Positions 30,938 through 40,041 of a stretch of DNA of 64,000 nucleotides are shown here, piece after piece. The stretch spans positions 1 to 64,000 of the forward strand of contig CAMLIA010000002.1 of assembly GCA_946479905.1 (NCBI GenBank). Reading direction: 5' to 3'. The notes under the pieces were generated by a model that worked only from the letters and a program-made list of their open reading frames with translations, had not been told where the DNA came from and made no database searches. Position numbers and translations under genes: made by a program. This DNA is from an uncultured Frankiales bacterium (GTDB taxonomy: Bacteria; Actinomycetota; Actinomycetes; Mycobacteriales; SCTD01). The first letter of the stretch is position 1; the number at the start of each line of letters is the position of its first letter.

Positions 30938-31696
30938 ATGACCCGGCCGACCGTCGTGACGGGGGCGTCGTCCGGCATCGGGGAGGCGACAGCCCGGCTG
31001 CTCGCCACGCAGGGCTACCCGGTCGTGCTGGGGGCCCGGCGGCTGGACCGGTGCACAGCCCTCGCCGCGGCGCTGCGCGCCGAGGGGCACGAGGCGCACG
31101 CCTTCCCCCTGGACGTCGCCGATGCGGCGTCGCGGGACGCCTTCGTGAAGCAGGCCGTCGAGGCCGTCGGTGACATCGACGTGTTCGTGAGCAACGCCGG
31201 CCTCAACCGGCCCGCGTCGGTGCTCGACGCCGACGAGGCGGCGCTGCTCGAGCACCTGCACGTCAACCTCATCGGGGTGCACGCGCTGACGAAGGCGTTC
31301 GGCGCCGGGATGGTCGAGCGGGGGACCGGCGACCTGTGCTTCGTCACCTCCGAGGTGGTGCGGGAGCCCCGGCCGTGGGTGGCGCCCTACGTCACGTCCA
31401 AGGCCGCGGTCGAGGGCCTGGTGAAGGCGCTCATGATGGAGCTCGAGGGCACCGGGGTGCGGGTCAGCTGCATCCGGCCCGGACAGACCATGACCGAGAT
31501 GGGCTTCGACTGGGACCCCGAGCGCACCGGCGAGATCCTCACCTCCTGGAAGCGCTGGGGACTCGCGCGCCACCCGCACTTCATGCCACCGAGCGGCATC
31601 GCTGCCGCTGTCGCCGCCTGCGTCGGCGCCCCGCCCGGCGTGAGCTTCGCCTACGTCGACGTCGAGCCCGTCCCACCGCCCCGGGAGAAGCCATGA
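30938..31696 (+). CDS. short-chain dehydrogenase/reductase (Rv0765c-like)
   Basis: 252 aa classical SDR. TGASSGIG (residues 8-15) binds NAD(P); SNAG near 86 and the Ser-Tyr-x3-Lys set (VTSEVV, then YVTSK near 154) form the active site. Position between CYP123 and CYP51 matches Rv0765c. It could oxidise or reduce an alcohol made by either P450. The ATG at 30938 lies in the right arm of the palindromic element, so access to its start may depend on hairpin melting; the stop overlaps the CYP51 ATG. Confidence 0.9.
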   Translation: MTRPTVVTGASSGIGEATARLLATQGYPVVLGARRLDRCTALAAALRAEGHEAHAFPLDVADAASRDAFVKQAVEAVGDIDVFVSNAGLNRPASVLDADEAALLEHLHVNLIGVHALTKAFGAGMVERGTGDLCFVTSEVVREPRPWVAPYVTSKAAVEGLVKALMMELEGTGVRVSCIRPGQTMTEMGFDWDPERTGEILTSWKRWGLARHPHFMPPSGIAAAVAACVGAPPGVSFAYVDVEPVPPPREKP

Positions 31697-33042
31697 CCAC
31701 CATCACGAGCCCGCCACGCGTCTCCGGTGGCGAGCACGAGCACGGCCACCTCGAGGAGCTGCGCACCGACCCGATCGGTCTGCTGCGCCGCGTGCACGAC
31801 GAGTGCGGCGCCGTCGGCTCCTTCGAGCTCGCCGGCCGCACCGTCGTGCTGCTCGCCGGGGCGGAGGAGAACGAGTGGTACTTCCGCACCCCCGACGAGG
31901 TCCTCGACCAGGCGGCGGCCTACCCGTTCATGAAGCCGATCTTCGGCGAGGGCGTCGTCTTCGACGCCCCACCGGAGCGGCGTGGCGAGATGCTGCGGTC
32001 CACGGCGCTGCGCGGCCACCAGATGGTGGGCCACGCCGAGGTCATCGCCGCCGAGGTCGAGCGCGCCGTGGCCGACTGGTCCGGGCCGCGCGACATCGAC
32101 CTGCTCGACTTCTTCGCCGAGCTCACCATCTACACGTCCAGTGCGTGCCTGGTCGGCAAGAAGTTCCGGGAGCAGCTCGACGGTCGCTTCGCCTCGCTCT
32201 ACCACGACCTCGAGAAGGGCACCGACGCCCTCGCCTACGTCGACCCCTACGCGCCGATCGAGTCGTTCCGCCGTCGCGATGCGGCGCGTGTCGAGATCGT
32301 CCAACTGGTCGAGGCGATCATGGCCGACCGCGGACCGTTCACCGACGAGGACCGCGACCTGCTCGACGTGCTGATGTCCATCAAGCACGAGGACGGCACC
32401 GACCGGTTCACCGCCGACGAGATCACCGGCATGTTCATCTCGATGATGTTCGCCGGGCACCACACCACCAGCGGTACGGCGGCGTGGACGCTGATCGAGC
32501 TGCTCCGCAACCCGTCGATCATGGCGCGCGTCGTCTCCGAGATCGACGGGCTGTTCGCCGACGGCGGCACCGTCAGCTTCCAGGCACTGCGCGAGATCCC
32601 GGTGCTGGACGCGTGCATCAAGGAGGCGCTGCGGCTGCACCCGCCGCTGATCCTGCTGCTGCGCGTCGCCAAGGAGGACCTGTCCGTCAATGGGTTCCAC
32701 ATCGCTGCGGGCGACCTCGTCGCCGCGACCCCGGCGGTCTCCAACCGGCTGTCGGACGTCTTCCCCGACGCCGAGACCTACGACCCGGACCGCTACCTCG
32801 ACCCCCGCTTCGAGGACACCAAGAACCCGTGGACGTGGATCCCGTTCGGCGGCGGCAAGCACCGGTGCGTGGGGGCAGCGTTCGCGCAGATGCAGCTCAA
32901 GGCCATCTTCCTCGTGCTGCTGCGGCGCTTCACCTTCGAGATGGCGCAGCCGTCGGATTCCTACCGCGACGACGTGTCCAAGATGGTCATCCAGCTGCAG
33001 CAGCCCTGTGCCGTCCACGTCACGCCCCGGGACGTCCCGTGA
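31693..33042 (+). CDS. cyp51: sterol 14-alpha-demethylase, CYP51
   Basis: 449 aa, same length and near-colinear with M. tuberculosis CYP51 (Rv0764c). Diagnostic CYP51 features are present: PRVSGGEHEHGHLEELRTDP at the N-terminus, AYPFMKPIFGEGVVFD with the B' helix Y/F positions, FFAELTIYTSSACLVGKKFR, I-helix MMFAGHHTTSG (about 252), EALRLHPPL and heme loop PFGGGKHRCVGAAFA (about 384). The enzyme removes the C14 methyl group of sterols by three monooxygenations. Bacterial CYP51 has no proven physiological role because these organisms do not make sterols de novo. Ferredoxin gene overlaps by GTGA. Confidence 0.95.
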   Translation: MTTITSPPRVSGGEHEHGHLEELRTDPIGLLRRVHDECGAVGSFELAGRTVVLLAGAEENEWYFRTPDEVLDQAAAYPFMKPIFGEGVVFDAPPERRGEMLRSTALRGHQMVGHAEVIAAEVERAVADWSGPRDIDLLDFFAELTIYTSSACLVGKKFREQLDGRFASLYHDLEKGTDALAYVDPYAPIESFRRRDAARVEIVQLVEAIMADRGPFTDEDRDLLDVLMSIKHEDGTDRFTADEITGMFISMMFAGHHTTSGTAAWTLIELLRNPSIMARVVSEIDGLFADGGTVSFQALREIPVLDACIKEALRLHPPLILLLRVAKEDLSVNGFHIAAGDLVAATPAVSNRLSDVFPDAETYDPDRYLDPRFEDTKNPWTWIPFGGGKHRCVGAAFAQMQLKAIFLVLLRRFTFEMAQPSDSYRDDVSKMVIQLQQPCAVHVTPRDVP

Positions 33043-33230
33043 GGATCGCTGTCGACGAGGACCTCTGCCAGGGACACGCCATGTGCGAGGTCGAAGCGCC
33101 CGACGTCTTCCTCGTGCCCAAGACCGGTGCCGTCACGGTCATCGGGGAGATCACCGCGGCCAACGTCGAGGCCGTCCGCTCCGCCGTACGCCACTGCCCG
33201 ACGCAAGCGCTCACCCTGCTGGAGGACTGA
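33039..33230 (+). CDS. [3Fe-4S] ferredoxin, redox partner of CYP51
   Basis: 63 aa. C-Q-G-H-A-M-C (residues 10-16, CxxHxxC) plus a later CPTQAL Cys-Pro give the three ligands of a [3Fe-4S] cluster, as in Rv0763c. It passes electrons from a reductase to P450s; translational overlap with cyp51 makes CYP51 its likely partner, though the other P450s here lack their own ferredoxin genes and could share it. Confidence 0.93.
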   Translation: MRIAVDEDLCQGHAMCEVEAPDVFLVPKTGAVTVIGEITAANVEAVRSAVRHCPTQALTLLED

Positions 33231-33232
33231 CC

Positions 33233-33796
33233 ATGGCAGACCGCTCCGAGATGGAGGCGTTCTGGGAGCGCTGGCTCGAGGCCAACCGGCTGTGCGAGGA
33301 GAAGCGCGACTGGGGCCCGCTGGCCGACTTCTACGCACCCGATGCCACCTACGGCTGGAACTGCGGGCCGAAGGACGACTTCATGGCGGTCGGCCGCGAG
33401 GAGATCCGCACCATCGCGCTCGGCCTCGAGATGCGCGGCCTCGAGGGGTGGTGCTACCCCTACCAGGTCACGATGATCGACGACCGTCAGGACATGATCA
33501 TCGGCTTCTGGAAGCAGGTCTCGTCGGAGACCCGCGCCGACGGGACGGCGTACGTCGTCCCGGGTCTGGGCGCGTCGTGGTTCGGGTACCGCGACGGGCT
33601 CATCACCTGGCAGCGCGACTTCTACGACCACATGAACGCGGGCGCGTTGTTCCTGGAGATGGCCGGCAACGGCCAGCTGTCGCAGGGCATGACCGAGCGC
33701 ATCGAGAACGGCATGAAGGGCATTCGCGAGCCCGGCCACTTCCGGCCGTCGGAGCTCCCGGAGTCGCTGTGGCCCAACGAGGCAGGGAGGCTGTGA
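33233..33796 (+). CDS. SnoaL/NTF2-like protein (Rv0762c-like)
   Basis: 187 aa, cone-shaped alpha+beta fold pattern of NTF2/SnoaL proteins (EAFWERWLEANRLCEEKRDW, then FYAPDATYGW). These can be isomerases, hydratases or lipid carriers. Matching length and position suggest it is the counterpart of Rv0762c in the M. tuberculosis CYP51 cluster. In a steroid setting a ketosteroid isomerase-like action is conceivable but no catalytic Asp/Tyr pair was identified. ATG sits 2 bases after the ferredoxin stop. Confidence 0.75.
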   Translation: MADRSEMEAFWERWLEANRLCEEKRDWGPLADFYAPDATYGWNCGPKDDFMAVGREEIRTIALGLEMRGLEGWCYPYQVTMIDDRQDMIIGFWKQVSSETRADGTAYVVPGLGASWFGYRDGLITWQRDFYDHMNAGALFLEMAGNGQLSQGMTERIENGMKGIREPGHFRPSELPESLWPNEAGRL

Positions 33797-35253
33797 TGAT
33801 CGCCCAGGAGCACCTGCTCATCGACGGGAAGCTGGTGCCCGCCGCCAGCGGTCGGGTGTTCGAGACGCTCAACCCCGCCACCGAGGAGGTCCTGGGTACG
33901 GCGGCAGACGCCGCTGCGGAGGACCTCGACGCGGCGATCGGAGCCGCGAGGACAGCCTTCGACACCGGCACGTGGGCGACGGACCCGGCCTTCCGGGCGA
34001 CGTGCATCCGGCAGCTGCGCGACGCCCTCATCGAGGCGGCCGAGGAGCTGCGCGCGACCACCGTGGCCGAGGTGGGGGCGCCTGTCATGCTCACCTACGG
34101 GGCGCACCAGGACGGACCGATCGCGGACCTGGGCTGGGCCGCGGACCTCGCCGAGTCCTATGACTGGATCACAGACCTCGGCGAGAGCGAGGTGATGGGC
34201 ATCAAGAGCCGCCGCTACACCCGCCGTCAGCCGGCGGGCGTGGTCGGTGCGATCACGCCGTGGAACTTCCCGCACCAGATCAACCTGGCGAAGCTCGGGC
34301 CGGCGCTGGCCGCCGGCTGCACCGTTGTGCTCAAGGCAGCGCCCGACACGCCCTGGTGCGCCACCGCGCTCGGGCAGCTCATCGCGGAGAAGACCGACAT
34401 CCCGCCGGGTGTCGTCAACGTCATCACCTCCAGCGACCACAGCATCGGCGCGATGCTGTCGACCGACCCGCGGGTCGACCTGGTCAGCTTCACCGGCTCG
34501 ACCGCGACCGGCCGGGCCGTGATGCGGTCCGCCGCCGACACCCTCAAGAAGGTGTTCCTCGAGCTCGGCGGCAAGTCGGCGTTCATCGCGCTCGACGACG
34601 AGAAGCTCACCGAGGCGATGGGCTTCGCGGGCTTCAGCGGCATCGTGCACGCCGGTCAGGGCTGCGCGCTCACCACCCGCATCCTGCTGCCGCGCAACCG
34701 CTTCGACGAGGGGGTGGAGACGCTGGCCGCCACCCTCGAGGCGCTCGGCGCAGGAGACCCGACCGATCAAGGTACGGTCTGCGGCCCCGTCATCAGCGCC
34801 CGGCAGCGCGACCGGATCGAGGGCTTCCTCACCCGCGCCAAGGACGCCGGCGCGACGTTCGTGACCGGCGGTGGACGCGCCCGCGACAAGGGCTTCTTCC
34901 TCGAGCCGACGCTGGTCGTCGGCGTCGACAACAGCGCCGAGATCGCGCGGGAGGAGGTCTTCGGACCGGTGCTCGTCGCCCTGCCCTACGACGACGAGGA
35001 CCAGGCCGTGCAGATCGCCAACGACAGCGACTACGGCCTGTCGGGCGCGGTCTACGGCGCCGACGTCGAGCGGGCGCAGGCGATCGCCGCCCGGCTGCGC
35101 ACCGGCACGGTCGGCGTCAACGGCGGCCTCTGGTACGGCGCCGACGTCCCGTTCGGCGGGTTCAAGCAGTCCGGGATCGGCCGCGAGATGGGTGTGGCCG
35201 GCTTCGAGGAGTACACCGAGATCCAGTCCGTCGCCGTCCCCGCAGGGAGCTAG
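33796..35253 (+). CDS. aldehyde dehydrogenase (Rv0768/AldA-like)
   Basis: 485 aa. Catalytic Cys290 in HAGQGCALTTR and general base Glu256 in LELGGKSAF; NAD site FTGSTATGR; ITPWNFP. Fully intact ALDH. Homologue of Rv0768 by position and length. It would oxidise an aldehyde generated by a P450 or alcohol dehydrogenase, for example at a sterol methyl or side-chain terminus (inference). TGATG overlap with the SnoaL-like gene. Confidence 0.92.
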   Translation: MIAQEHLLIDGKLVPAASGRVFETLNPATEEVLGTAADAAAEDLDAAIGAARTAFDTGTWATDPAFRATCIRQLRDALIEAAEELRATTVAEVGAPVMLTYGAHQDGPIADLGWAADLAESYDWITDLGESEVMGIKSRRYTRRQPAGVVGAITPWNFPHQINLAKLGPALAAGCTVVLKAAPDTPWCATALGQLIAEKTDIPPGVVNVITSSDHSIGAMLSTDPRVDLVSFTGSTATGRAVMRSAADTLKKVFLELGGKSAFIALDDEKLTEAMGFAGFSGIVHAGQGCALTTRILLPRNRFDEGVETLAATLEALGAGDPTDQGTVCGPVISARQRDRIEGFLTRAKDAGATFVTGGGRARDKGFFLEPTLVVGVDNSAEIAREEVFGPVLVALPYDDEDQAVQIANDSDYGLSGAVYGADVERAQAIAARLRTGTVGVNGGLWYGADVPFGGFKQSGIGREMGVAGFEEYTEIQSVAVPAGS

Positions 35254-35256
35254 CAG

Positions 35257-36003
35257 ATGACCTTCGAAGGCAAGACCGCCATCGTCACCGGATCGGCCCA
35301 GGGGATCGGGGAGGCCTACGCCACCGCCCTCGCCCAGAAGGGCGCGTCGGTCGTCGTCGCCGACCTCAACATCGACCTCGCGACCACGGTCGCGGAGAAG
35401 ATCGTCGCCGACGGCGGCACCGCCAAGGCGGTGAAGGTCGACGTCTCCGACGTGGAGTCCACCAAGGCGATGGCGGCGTTCGCCAAGGAGGAGTTCGGCG
35501 GCATCGACCTGCTCGTCAACAACGCCGCGATCTACGGCGACATGGAGTTCAACACCCTCACGAACGTCGACTGGGACTACTACCGGCGCTTCATGAGCGT
35601 GAACATGGACGGCGTGCTGCTCTGCACCCGGGCCTGCATCGGCAGCATGCGCAAGCGCGGTGGCGGCGCCATCGTCAACCAGAGCAGCACCGCCGCCTGG
35701 CTCTACGCCGCCTTCTACGGTCTCGCCAAGGTCGGCGTGAACGGGCTCACGCAGCAGCTCGCGCACGAGCTCGGCGGCCAGGGCATCCGTGTCAACGCCA
35801 TCGCCCCCGGCCCGATCGACACCGAGGCGACGCGCAAGACCGCCGGCGACATGATCGACCCGATCGTGGCGAGCCTCGCGATCAAGCGGGTCGGCACCCC
35901 TGACGACCTCGTCGGTGCCTGCCTGTTCCTGCTCTCGGACGAGGCTCGCTGGATCACCGGGCAGATCCTCAACGTCGACGGCGGCCAGGTGTTCAGGAGT
36001 TGA
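35257..36003 (+). CDS. short-chain dehydrogenase/reductase (Rv0769-like)
   Basis: 248 aa. TGSAQGIGEA for NAD(P), NNAA motif, active-site Ser in NQSST and Tyr-x3-Lys in YGLAK, substrate loop PGPIDTEATRK and GGQ end. Matches Rv0769 in order and size. Three bases after the aldehyde dehydrogenase stop. Role probably in oxidising or reducing a ring or side-chain hydroxyl. Confidence 0.92.
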   Translation: MTFEGKTAIVTGSAQGIGEAYATALAQKGASVVVADLNIDLATTVAEKIVADGGTAKAVKVDVSDVESTKAMAAFAKEEFGGIDLLVNNAAIYGDMEFNTLTNVDWDYYRRFMSVNMDGVLLCTRACIGSMRKRGGGAIVNQSSTAAWLYAAFYGLAKVGVNGLTQQLAHELGGQGIRVNAIAPGPIDTEATRKTAGDMIDPIVASLAIKRVGTPDDLVGACLFLLSDEARWITGQILNVDGGQVFRS

Positions 36004-36827
36004 TCGGCTTCGTCGGACTCGGCAACATCGGCGGCGCGATGGCCATCCGGCTGCCGCACGACCAGCTCCTCGTGCACGACATCCGCGAGGACGCCGCGGC
36101 GCCGTACGTCGAGAAGGGCGCGCGCTTCGGGTCCCTGAAGGACCTCGCCGTCGAGTGCGACGTCATCTCGATCGTCGTCCTCACCGACGCCCAGGTGCGC
36201 GACGTGGTCGGCCAGCTGCTCGAGCACGCCACCGACGGCACCGTCATCGCCATCCACTCGACGATCGATACGCACACCGCACCCGAGCTCGCCGCGCAGG
36301 CAGGGCAGGCGCACGTCCTCGACGCGCCCGTCTCGGGAGGCGCGATCGGTGCCGCCGAGGGACGGCTGGCGGTGATGGTCGGCGGCGAGCGATCGGCGTA
36401 CGAGACGGCGAAGCCGGTCTTCTCGCACTGGGCGGAGCTGGTGCTGCACGTCGGGCCCGCGGGGGCGGGGACGCAGTGCAAGCTGGCCCGCAACCTGCTG
36501 ACCTTCGCCGGCTTCGCCGCTGCGGCTGAGGCGAACCGGCTCGCCGAGGCGGCAGGGATCGACCTGCGCAAGCTTGCCGCCGTCGTCCGGCAGAGCGACG
36601 GCATCACCGGGGGACCGTCGGCCATCATGATCCGGCAGTCGACGCAGCCGCTGCCCGCCGACGACGGGCTGCGCCCCATCTTCGAGCACACCCGCTCGCT
36701 CGCCGAGAAGGACCTCGGCCTCGCCCTCGCCATGGGCGGCGAGCTCGGCGTCGACCTGCCCTTCGCCCGTCTTGCCCTGCAGACCCTGGCCGCCGGCCTC
36801 GGCGTCCCCCACGAGGAGAGCGAATGA
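36000..36827 (+). CDS. 3-hydroxyisobutyrate dehydrogenase family protein (Rv0770-like)
   Basis: 275 aa. Starts at TTG (overlapping the SDR stop) because the Rossmann motif MIGFVGLGNIGGAMA begins at residue 1. LDAPVSGGAIGAAEGRLAVMVGG (about 102-124) and KLARNLL with the catalytic Lys identify the beta-hydroxyacid dehydrogenase family. Rv0770 counterpart. Substrate unknown; valine catabolism is not implied by the family alone. Short spacing of AGGAG to TTG suggests coupled translation. Confidence 0.88.
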   Translation: MIGFVGLGNIGGAMAIRLPHDQLLVHDIREDAAAPYVEKGARFGSLKDLAVECDVISIVVLTDAQVRDVVGQLLEHATDGTVIAIHSTIDTHTAPELAAQAGQAHVLDAPVSGGAIGAAEGRLAVMVGGERSAYETAKPVFSHWAELVLHVGPAGAGTQCKLARNLLTFAGFAAAAEANRLAEAAGIDLRKLAAVVRQSDGITGGPSAIMIRQSTQPLPADDGLRPIFEHTRSLAEKDLGLALAMGGELGVDLPFARLALQTLAAGLGVPHEESE

Positions 36828-37225
36828 CCGACCAGACCCGACGCGAGCGGGGCATGGCCACGATGGGCGACGTCTACTCCTGGGGGCAGGTGCCCGACGT
36901 CCCGGGGGAGTACTTCGCGGTCACCGCCGAGCACCTCTTCGGTGACATCTGGAACCGCGAGGGACTCACCATCCGCGAGCGCCGCCTCATGCTCTTCGGC
37001 GCCATCGCTGCGCTCGGGGAGACGTCCGTGCTGCCGGTGCAGCTCGACGCCGCACTCGCACGCGACGAGTTCACCCCCGACCAGCTCCGCGAGATCGCCA
37101 TCTTCCTCACGCACTACGTCGGCTGGCCCCGCGGTGCGGCCTTCAACAACCTCGTCGAGGACCGCATCCGCAACCACAAGGGGAAGGGCACCGAGCAGAA
37201 GTTCCCCGGACCGGGCGCCAAGTGA
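36824..37225 (+). CDS. carboxymuconolactone decarboxylase family protein (Rv0771-like)
   Basis: 133 aa. An AhpD/CMD-like helical protein (LTIRERRLMLFGAIAALGE, LREIAIFLTHYVGWPRGAAF). There is no CxxC, so it belongs to the decarboxylase-like branch rather than the peroxidase AhpD branch. Rv0771 counterpart and the last gene of the conserved M. tuberculosis block. ATGA overlap upstream and GTGA overlap downstream. Confidence 0.88.
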   Translation: MTDQTRRERGMATMGDVYSWGQVPDVPGEYFAVTAEHLFGDIWNREGLTIRERRLMLFGAIAALGETSVLPVQLDAALARDEFTPDQLREIAIFLTHYVGWPRGAAFNNLVEDRIRNHKGKGTEQKFPGPGAK

Positions 37226-38772
37226 TCGAGGGATACGACGTCGTCGTCGTCGGCACCGGCGCCGGCGGCCTGACCGGTGCGCTGCGCGCCGCCACCCGCG
37301 GCCTGAAGGTCCTGGTGCTGGAGAAGGACGACGTCGTCGGCGGCACCGCAGCCCTGACCGGCGGCGGTCTCTGGGCGCCGACCAACAAGTGGCTGACCGA
37401 CCTCGGGGTCGAGGACTCCTTGGAGGAGGCGCAGACCTACCTCGACCACACGGTCGGTGACCGGACGCCGCGGTCCATGCAGCAGGCGTTCCTGCACGCA
37501 GCCGCACCGACCATCGACTGGCTCGCGACCCTCGGGGTCCGCTTCAACCGGCTCAACGGCTTCCCCGACTACGCACCCGAGCAGCCGGGCGGCCGCATCG
37601 ACGGCCGGGCCATCGCGCCCAAGACGGTCAAGCCGGACATCGCCGCGACCATCCCGTGGCCACTGCGGCAGAAGCTCCCGTACGGCGACGGCGGTCCGCC
37701 CATGCCCGCCTTCGACCTCGGCGGCCTGCTGTTCGGCGGCCGTTCCCTGGTCGGCCAGCTGCTGCTCGCCTGCCGCGACGCCGGCGTCGAGATCTGGACG
37801 AGCTGCGCCTTCACAGACCTCGTCACCGACGGCGACCGGGTCGTCGGCGTCGTCAGCGAGAAGGGCGAGATCGCTGCTCCTGCAGGTGTTCTGCTCGCGG
37901 CCGGCGGCTTCGAGCACAACCCGGAGATGCGTGAGAAGTACCAGCTGCCGTTCGTGCGCGAGGGGCGCTGGTCGCTCGGCGTCGCGGGCAACACCGGCGA
38001 CGCCCACCGGGCCGGCCTCGCGCTCGGCGCCGCCACCGACCTGCTCGAGGACAGCTGGTGGACGCCGGCCTTCGAGCGGCCCGACGGCCCGTCGTTCCTC
38101 CTGTGGGAGCGGACCGCGCCGCTCGGCTTCGTCGTCGACCAGAACGGGGCACGCTGGGGCAACGAGGGCATCGCCTACAACGAGTACGGCCAGCAGATGC
38201 GTCTCGACGCCGCGCGCCTCCCGTCGTACCTCGTCTTCGACCACCGCGCGCTCACGAGGTACGGCTTCGCCGGACTGCAGCCCGACCAGGACCCGACGCC
38301 GTGGGTCGAGGCCGGCTGCCTGCGCCGGGCCGACAGCGTCGACGGGCTCGGCATCCCGGGGCTGGCGGAGACGACCGAGCGCTGGAACGCGATGGCTCTC
38401 GAGGGTGTCGACACCGAGTTCGGGCGCGGCGCGGACGGCAGCTTCGAGCGTCAGCTGCTCGGTGTCTTCCTCGGGTACGGCGGACTGGCGCCCACCTCGC
38501 ACGAGTTCCCCAACCCGTCGCTCGCCCCGGTCTCCGCGGGGCCGTTCTACGCTGCACCTGTGGTGCTCGGCGACCTCGGCACCAAGGGCGGCCTGGTCAT
38601 CGACGAGCACGGCCGCGTCAAGCGCGAGGACGGCTCGGTCATCCCGGGCCTCTACGCCGCCGGCAACACCGCGGCATCGATGATGGGGCACACCTACCCG
38701 GGCCCCGGGTCGTGCATCACCCCGGGCATGGCCTTCGCCCGGCTCGCAGCAGATCAGATGGAGCGCGCGTGA
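37222..38772 (+). CDS. kstD: 3-ketosteroid Delta1-dehydrogenase-like flavoprotein
   Basis: 516 aa, usual KstD size. FAD motif VVVVGTGAGGLTGALRAATR at the N-terminus. The active-site positions of characterised KstD enzymes can be seen: a Tyr in FPDYAPEQPGG, a Tyr in NEGIAYNEYG, and the C-terminal TYPGPG (about 490-495), which supplies the Tyr and Gly that bind the C3 ketone. It should introduce a C1-C2 double bond into a 3-oxosteroid. Compared with the flavoprotein at 19801-21264, only this one has the YPGPG motif. Overlaps both neighbours by four bases. Confidence 0.82.
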   Translation: MIEGYDVVVVGTGAGGLTGALRAATRGLKVLVLEKDDVVGGTAALTGGGLWAPTNKWLTDLGVEDSLEEAQTYLDHTVGDRTPRSMQQAFLHAAAPTIDWLATLGVRFNRLNGFPDYAPEQPGGRIDGRAIAPKTVKPDIAATIPWPLRQKLPYGDGGPPMPAFDLGGLLFGGRSLVGQLLLACRDAGVEIWTSCAFTDLVTDGDRVVGVVSEKGEIAAPAGVLLAAGGFEHNPEMREKYQLPFVREGRWSLGVAGNTGDAHRAGLALGAATDLLEDSWWTPAFERPDGPSFLLWERTAPLGFVVDQNGARWGNEGIAYNEYGQQMRLDAARLPSYLVFDHRALTRYGFAGLQPDQDPTPWVEAGCLRRADSVDGLGIPGLAETTERWNAMALEGVDTEFGRGADGSFERQLLGVFLGYGGLAPTSHEFPNPSLAPVSAGPFYAAPVVLGDLGTKGGLVIDEHGRVKREDGSVIPGLYAAGNTAASMMGHTYPGPGSCITPGMAFARLAADQMERA

Positions 38773-39944
38773 ACATCGACTTCGTGGACGGCGCCTTCTG
38801 GGGCAGGGACCCGCAGGAGGAGCTGACCTGGTGCCGGCAGAACGACCCGGTGCACTTCGACGGCCAGGTGTGGGGGATCACCAAGCACGCCGACGTGCGA
38901 GCCGTCTCGACGCAGCCGGAGCTGTTCTCCAGCGCGCAGGGCATCCGGCCGGACTCGCCGCCCGTCGCCATGATGATCGACATGGACGACCCGCAGCACC
39001 TGCTGAGGCGCAAGCTCGTCGCCACCGGCTTCACGCCGCGACGGGTCGTGGAGCAGGAGGGCGCCGTCCTCGCCATGACCGACCGGATCCTCGACCGCGT
39101 CTGCGAGAAGGGCGAGTGCGACCTGGTCCGCGACGTCGCGGCGTGGCTGCCGATCGAGGTCATCGGGCGGGCGCTCGGCTTCGACGAGAAGGACTTCGGC
39201 ACGCTGCTCGACTGGTCGGACACGCTTCTGTCCGCCCTCGTGGGCGTCCAGGACCCGGAGACCGTGGCCCGGATGACGGACGCGTTCGTCGGCTACACGG
39301 GCTACGTGACGGGGGCCGTCGAGGAGCGGCGGGCCACCCCGACCGACGACCTCATCAGCATCCTCGTGCACGCGGAGGTCGACGGGCAGAAGCTCACCGA
39401 CGAGGACCTCATCCACGAGTCGCTGCTCATCCTCATCGGTGGTGACGAGACCAGCCGGCACGTCATGAGCGGCGGTGTCTACCAGCTGCTGAAGGACCGC
39501 GAGCAGTGGGAGAAGCTTCGGGCAGACCGGTCGCTCATGCCCAGCGCCGTCGAGGAGATGCTGCGCTGGGTGAGCCCCATCAAGAACATGGCCCGCTGCG
39601 CCACGCGCGACGTCGAGCTCGGCGGCAAGCAGATCAAGGAGGGGCAGAAGCTGCTGCTCCTCTACCCGTCGGCCAACCGCGACGAGGAGGTCTTCGACGA
39701 CCCGTTCCGCTTCGACATCACGCGCACGCCCAACGAGCACGTCGCGTTCGGCTTCGGCACGCACTTCTGCCTCGGCAACGCGCTCGCCCGCGTCGAGGTG
39801 CGCACCATGGTCGACCGGCTCCTCGAGCGGCTGCCCGACCTCGAGCTGGTCGAGCCCGACGAGCCCGCGTTCCGGCCGGCCAACTTCGTCAGCGGCTACG
39901 AGTCGCTGCCGGTGCGGTTCACCCCCACGGCCCCGCTCGGATGA
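38769..39944 (+). CDS. cytochrome P450, CYP142-like (sterol side-chain hydroxylase)
   Basis: 391 aa. Strong resemblance to M. tuberculosis CYP142, a cholesterol/cholestenone C26(27)-hydroxylase: PELFSSAQGIRPDSPPVAMM, IDMDDPQHLLRRKLVATGFT, LLILIGGDETSRH (I-helix, about 218-230), EEMLRWVSPIKNM and heme loop FGFGTHFCLGNALAR (about 326). C-terminal RPANFVSGYESLPVRFTP also matches. It may oxidise the sterol side-chain terminus to the carboxylate that the ligase below activates. Its stop is at the left edge of a palindromic insertion. Confidence 0.88.
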   Translation: MNIDFVDGAFWGRDPQEELTWCRQNDPVHFDGQVWGITKHADVRAVSTQPELFSSAQGIRPDSPPVAMMIDMDDPQHLLRRKLVATGFTPRRVVEQEGAVLAMTDRILDRVCEKGECDLVRDVAAWLPIEVIGRALGFDEKDFGTLLDWSDTLLSALVGVQDPETVARMTDAFVGYTGYVTGAVEERRATPTDDLISILVHAEVDGQKLTDEDLIHESLLILIGGDETSRHVMSGGVYQLLKDREQWEKLRADRSLMPSAVEEMLRWVSPIKNMARCATRDVELGGKQIKEGQKLLLLYPSANRDEEVFDDPFRFDITRTPNEHVAFGFGTHFCLGNALARVEVRTMVDRLLERLPDLELVEPDEPAFRPANFVSGYESLPVRFTPTAPLG

Positions 39945-39948
39945 GCCT

Positions 39949-40040
39949 CGGCCGCCCTCGCTCCGCAGAACTTTGGGGGTCGCGCGCGCTCAAGATGGCG
40001 CGCCCGCACACAAAGATCGCGATCGGGGCGGGCGGCGCGC
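39949..40040. repeat. 92-bp palindromic insertion between CYP142-like and crotonase genes
   Basis: Imperfect inverted repeat: CTTTG (39971-39975) with CAAAG (40011-40015), GCGCGC (39984-39989) with GCGCGC (39998-40003), and GC-rich outer arms. It is flanked by a 9-bp direct repeat, GATGAGCCT, at 39940-39948 and 40041-40049. Removing one repeat plus the element restores an ATGA stop/start overlap like those elsewhere in this operon. Best read as a MITE/REP-like insertion with target-site duplication. Confidence 0.65.
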
Positions 40041-40041
40041 G

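Noticed and set aside
30748..31008. 86-codon minus-strand frame across the palindromic element
   Set aside because: It runs through inverted repeats and two known genes with no ribosome site; the repeat explains the sequence.
31651..33018. 455-codon antisense frame over CYP51
   Set aside because: Antisense shadow; sense protein aligns along its length with CYP51.
36824..37225. Missing CxxC in the CMD protein as inactivation
   Set aside because: Decarboxylase-branch CMD proteins normally lack the AhpD CxxC, so it is expected.
39945..40041. An open start extending the crotonase upstream to 39973
   Set aside because: The extension reads through the palindromic element; the family start is the ATG at 40042.
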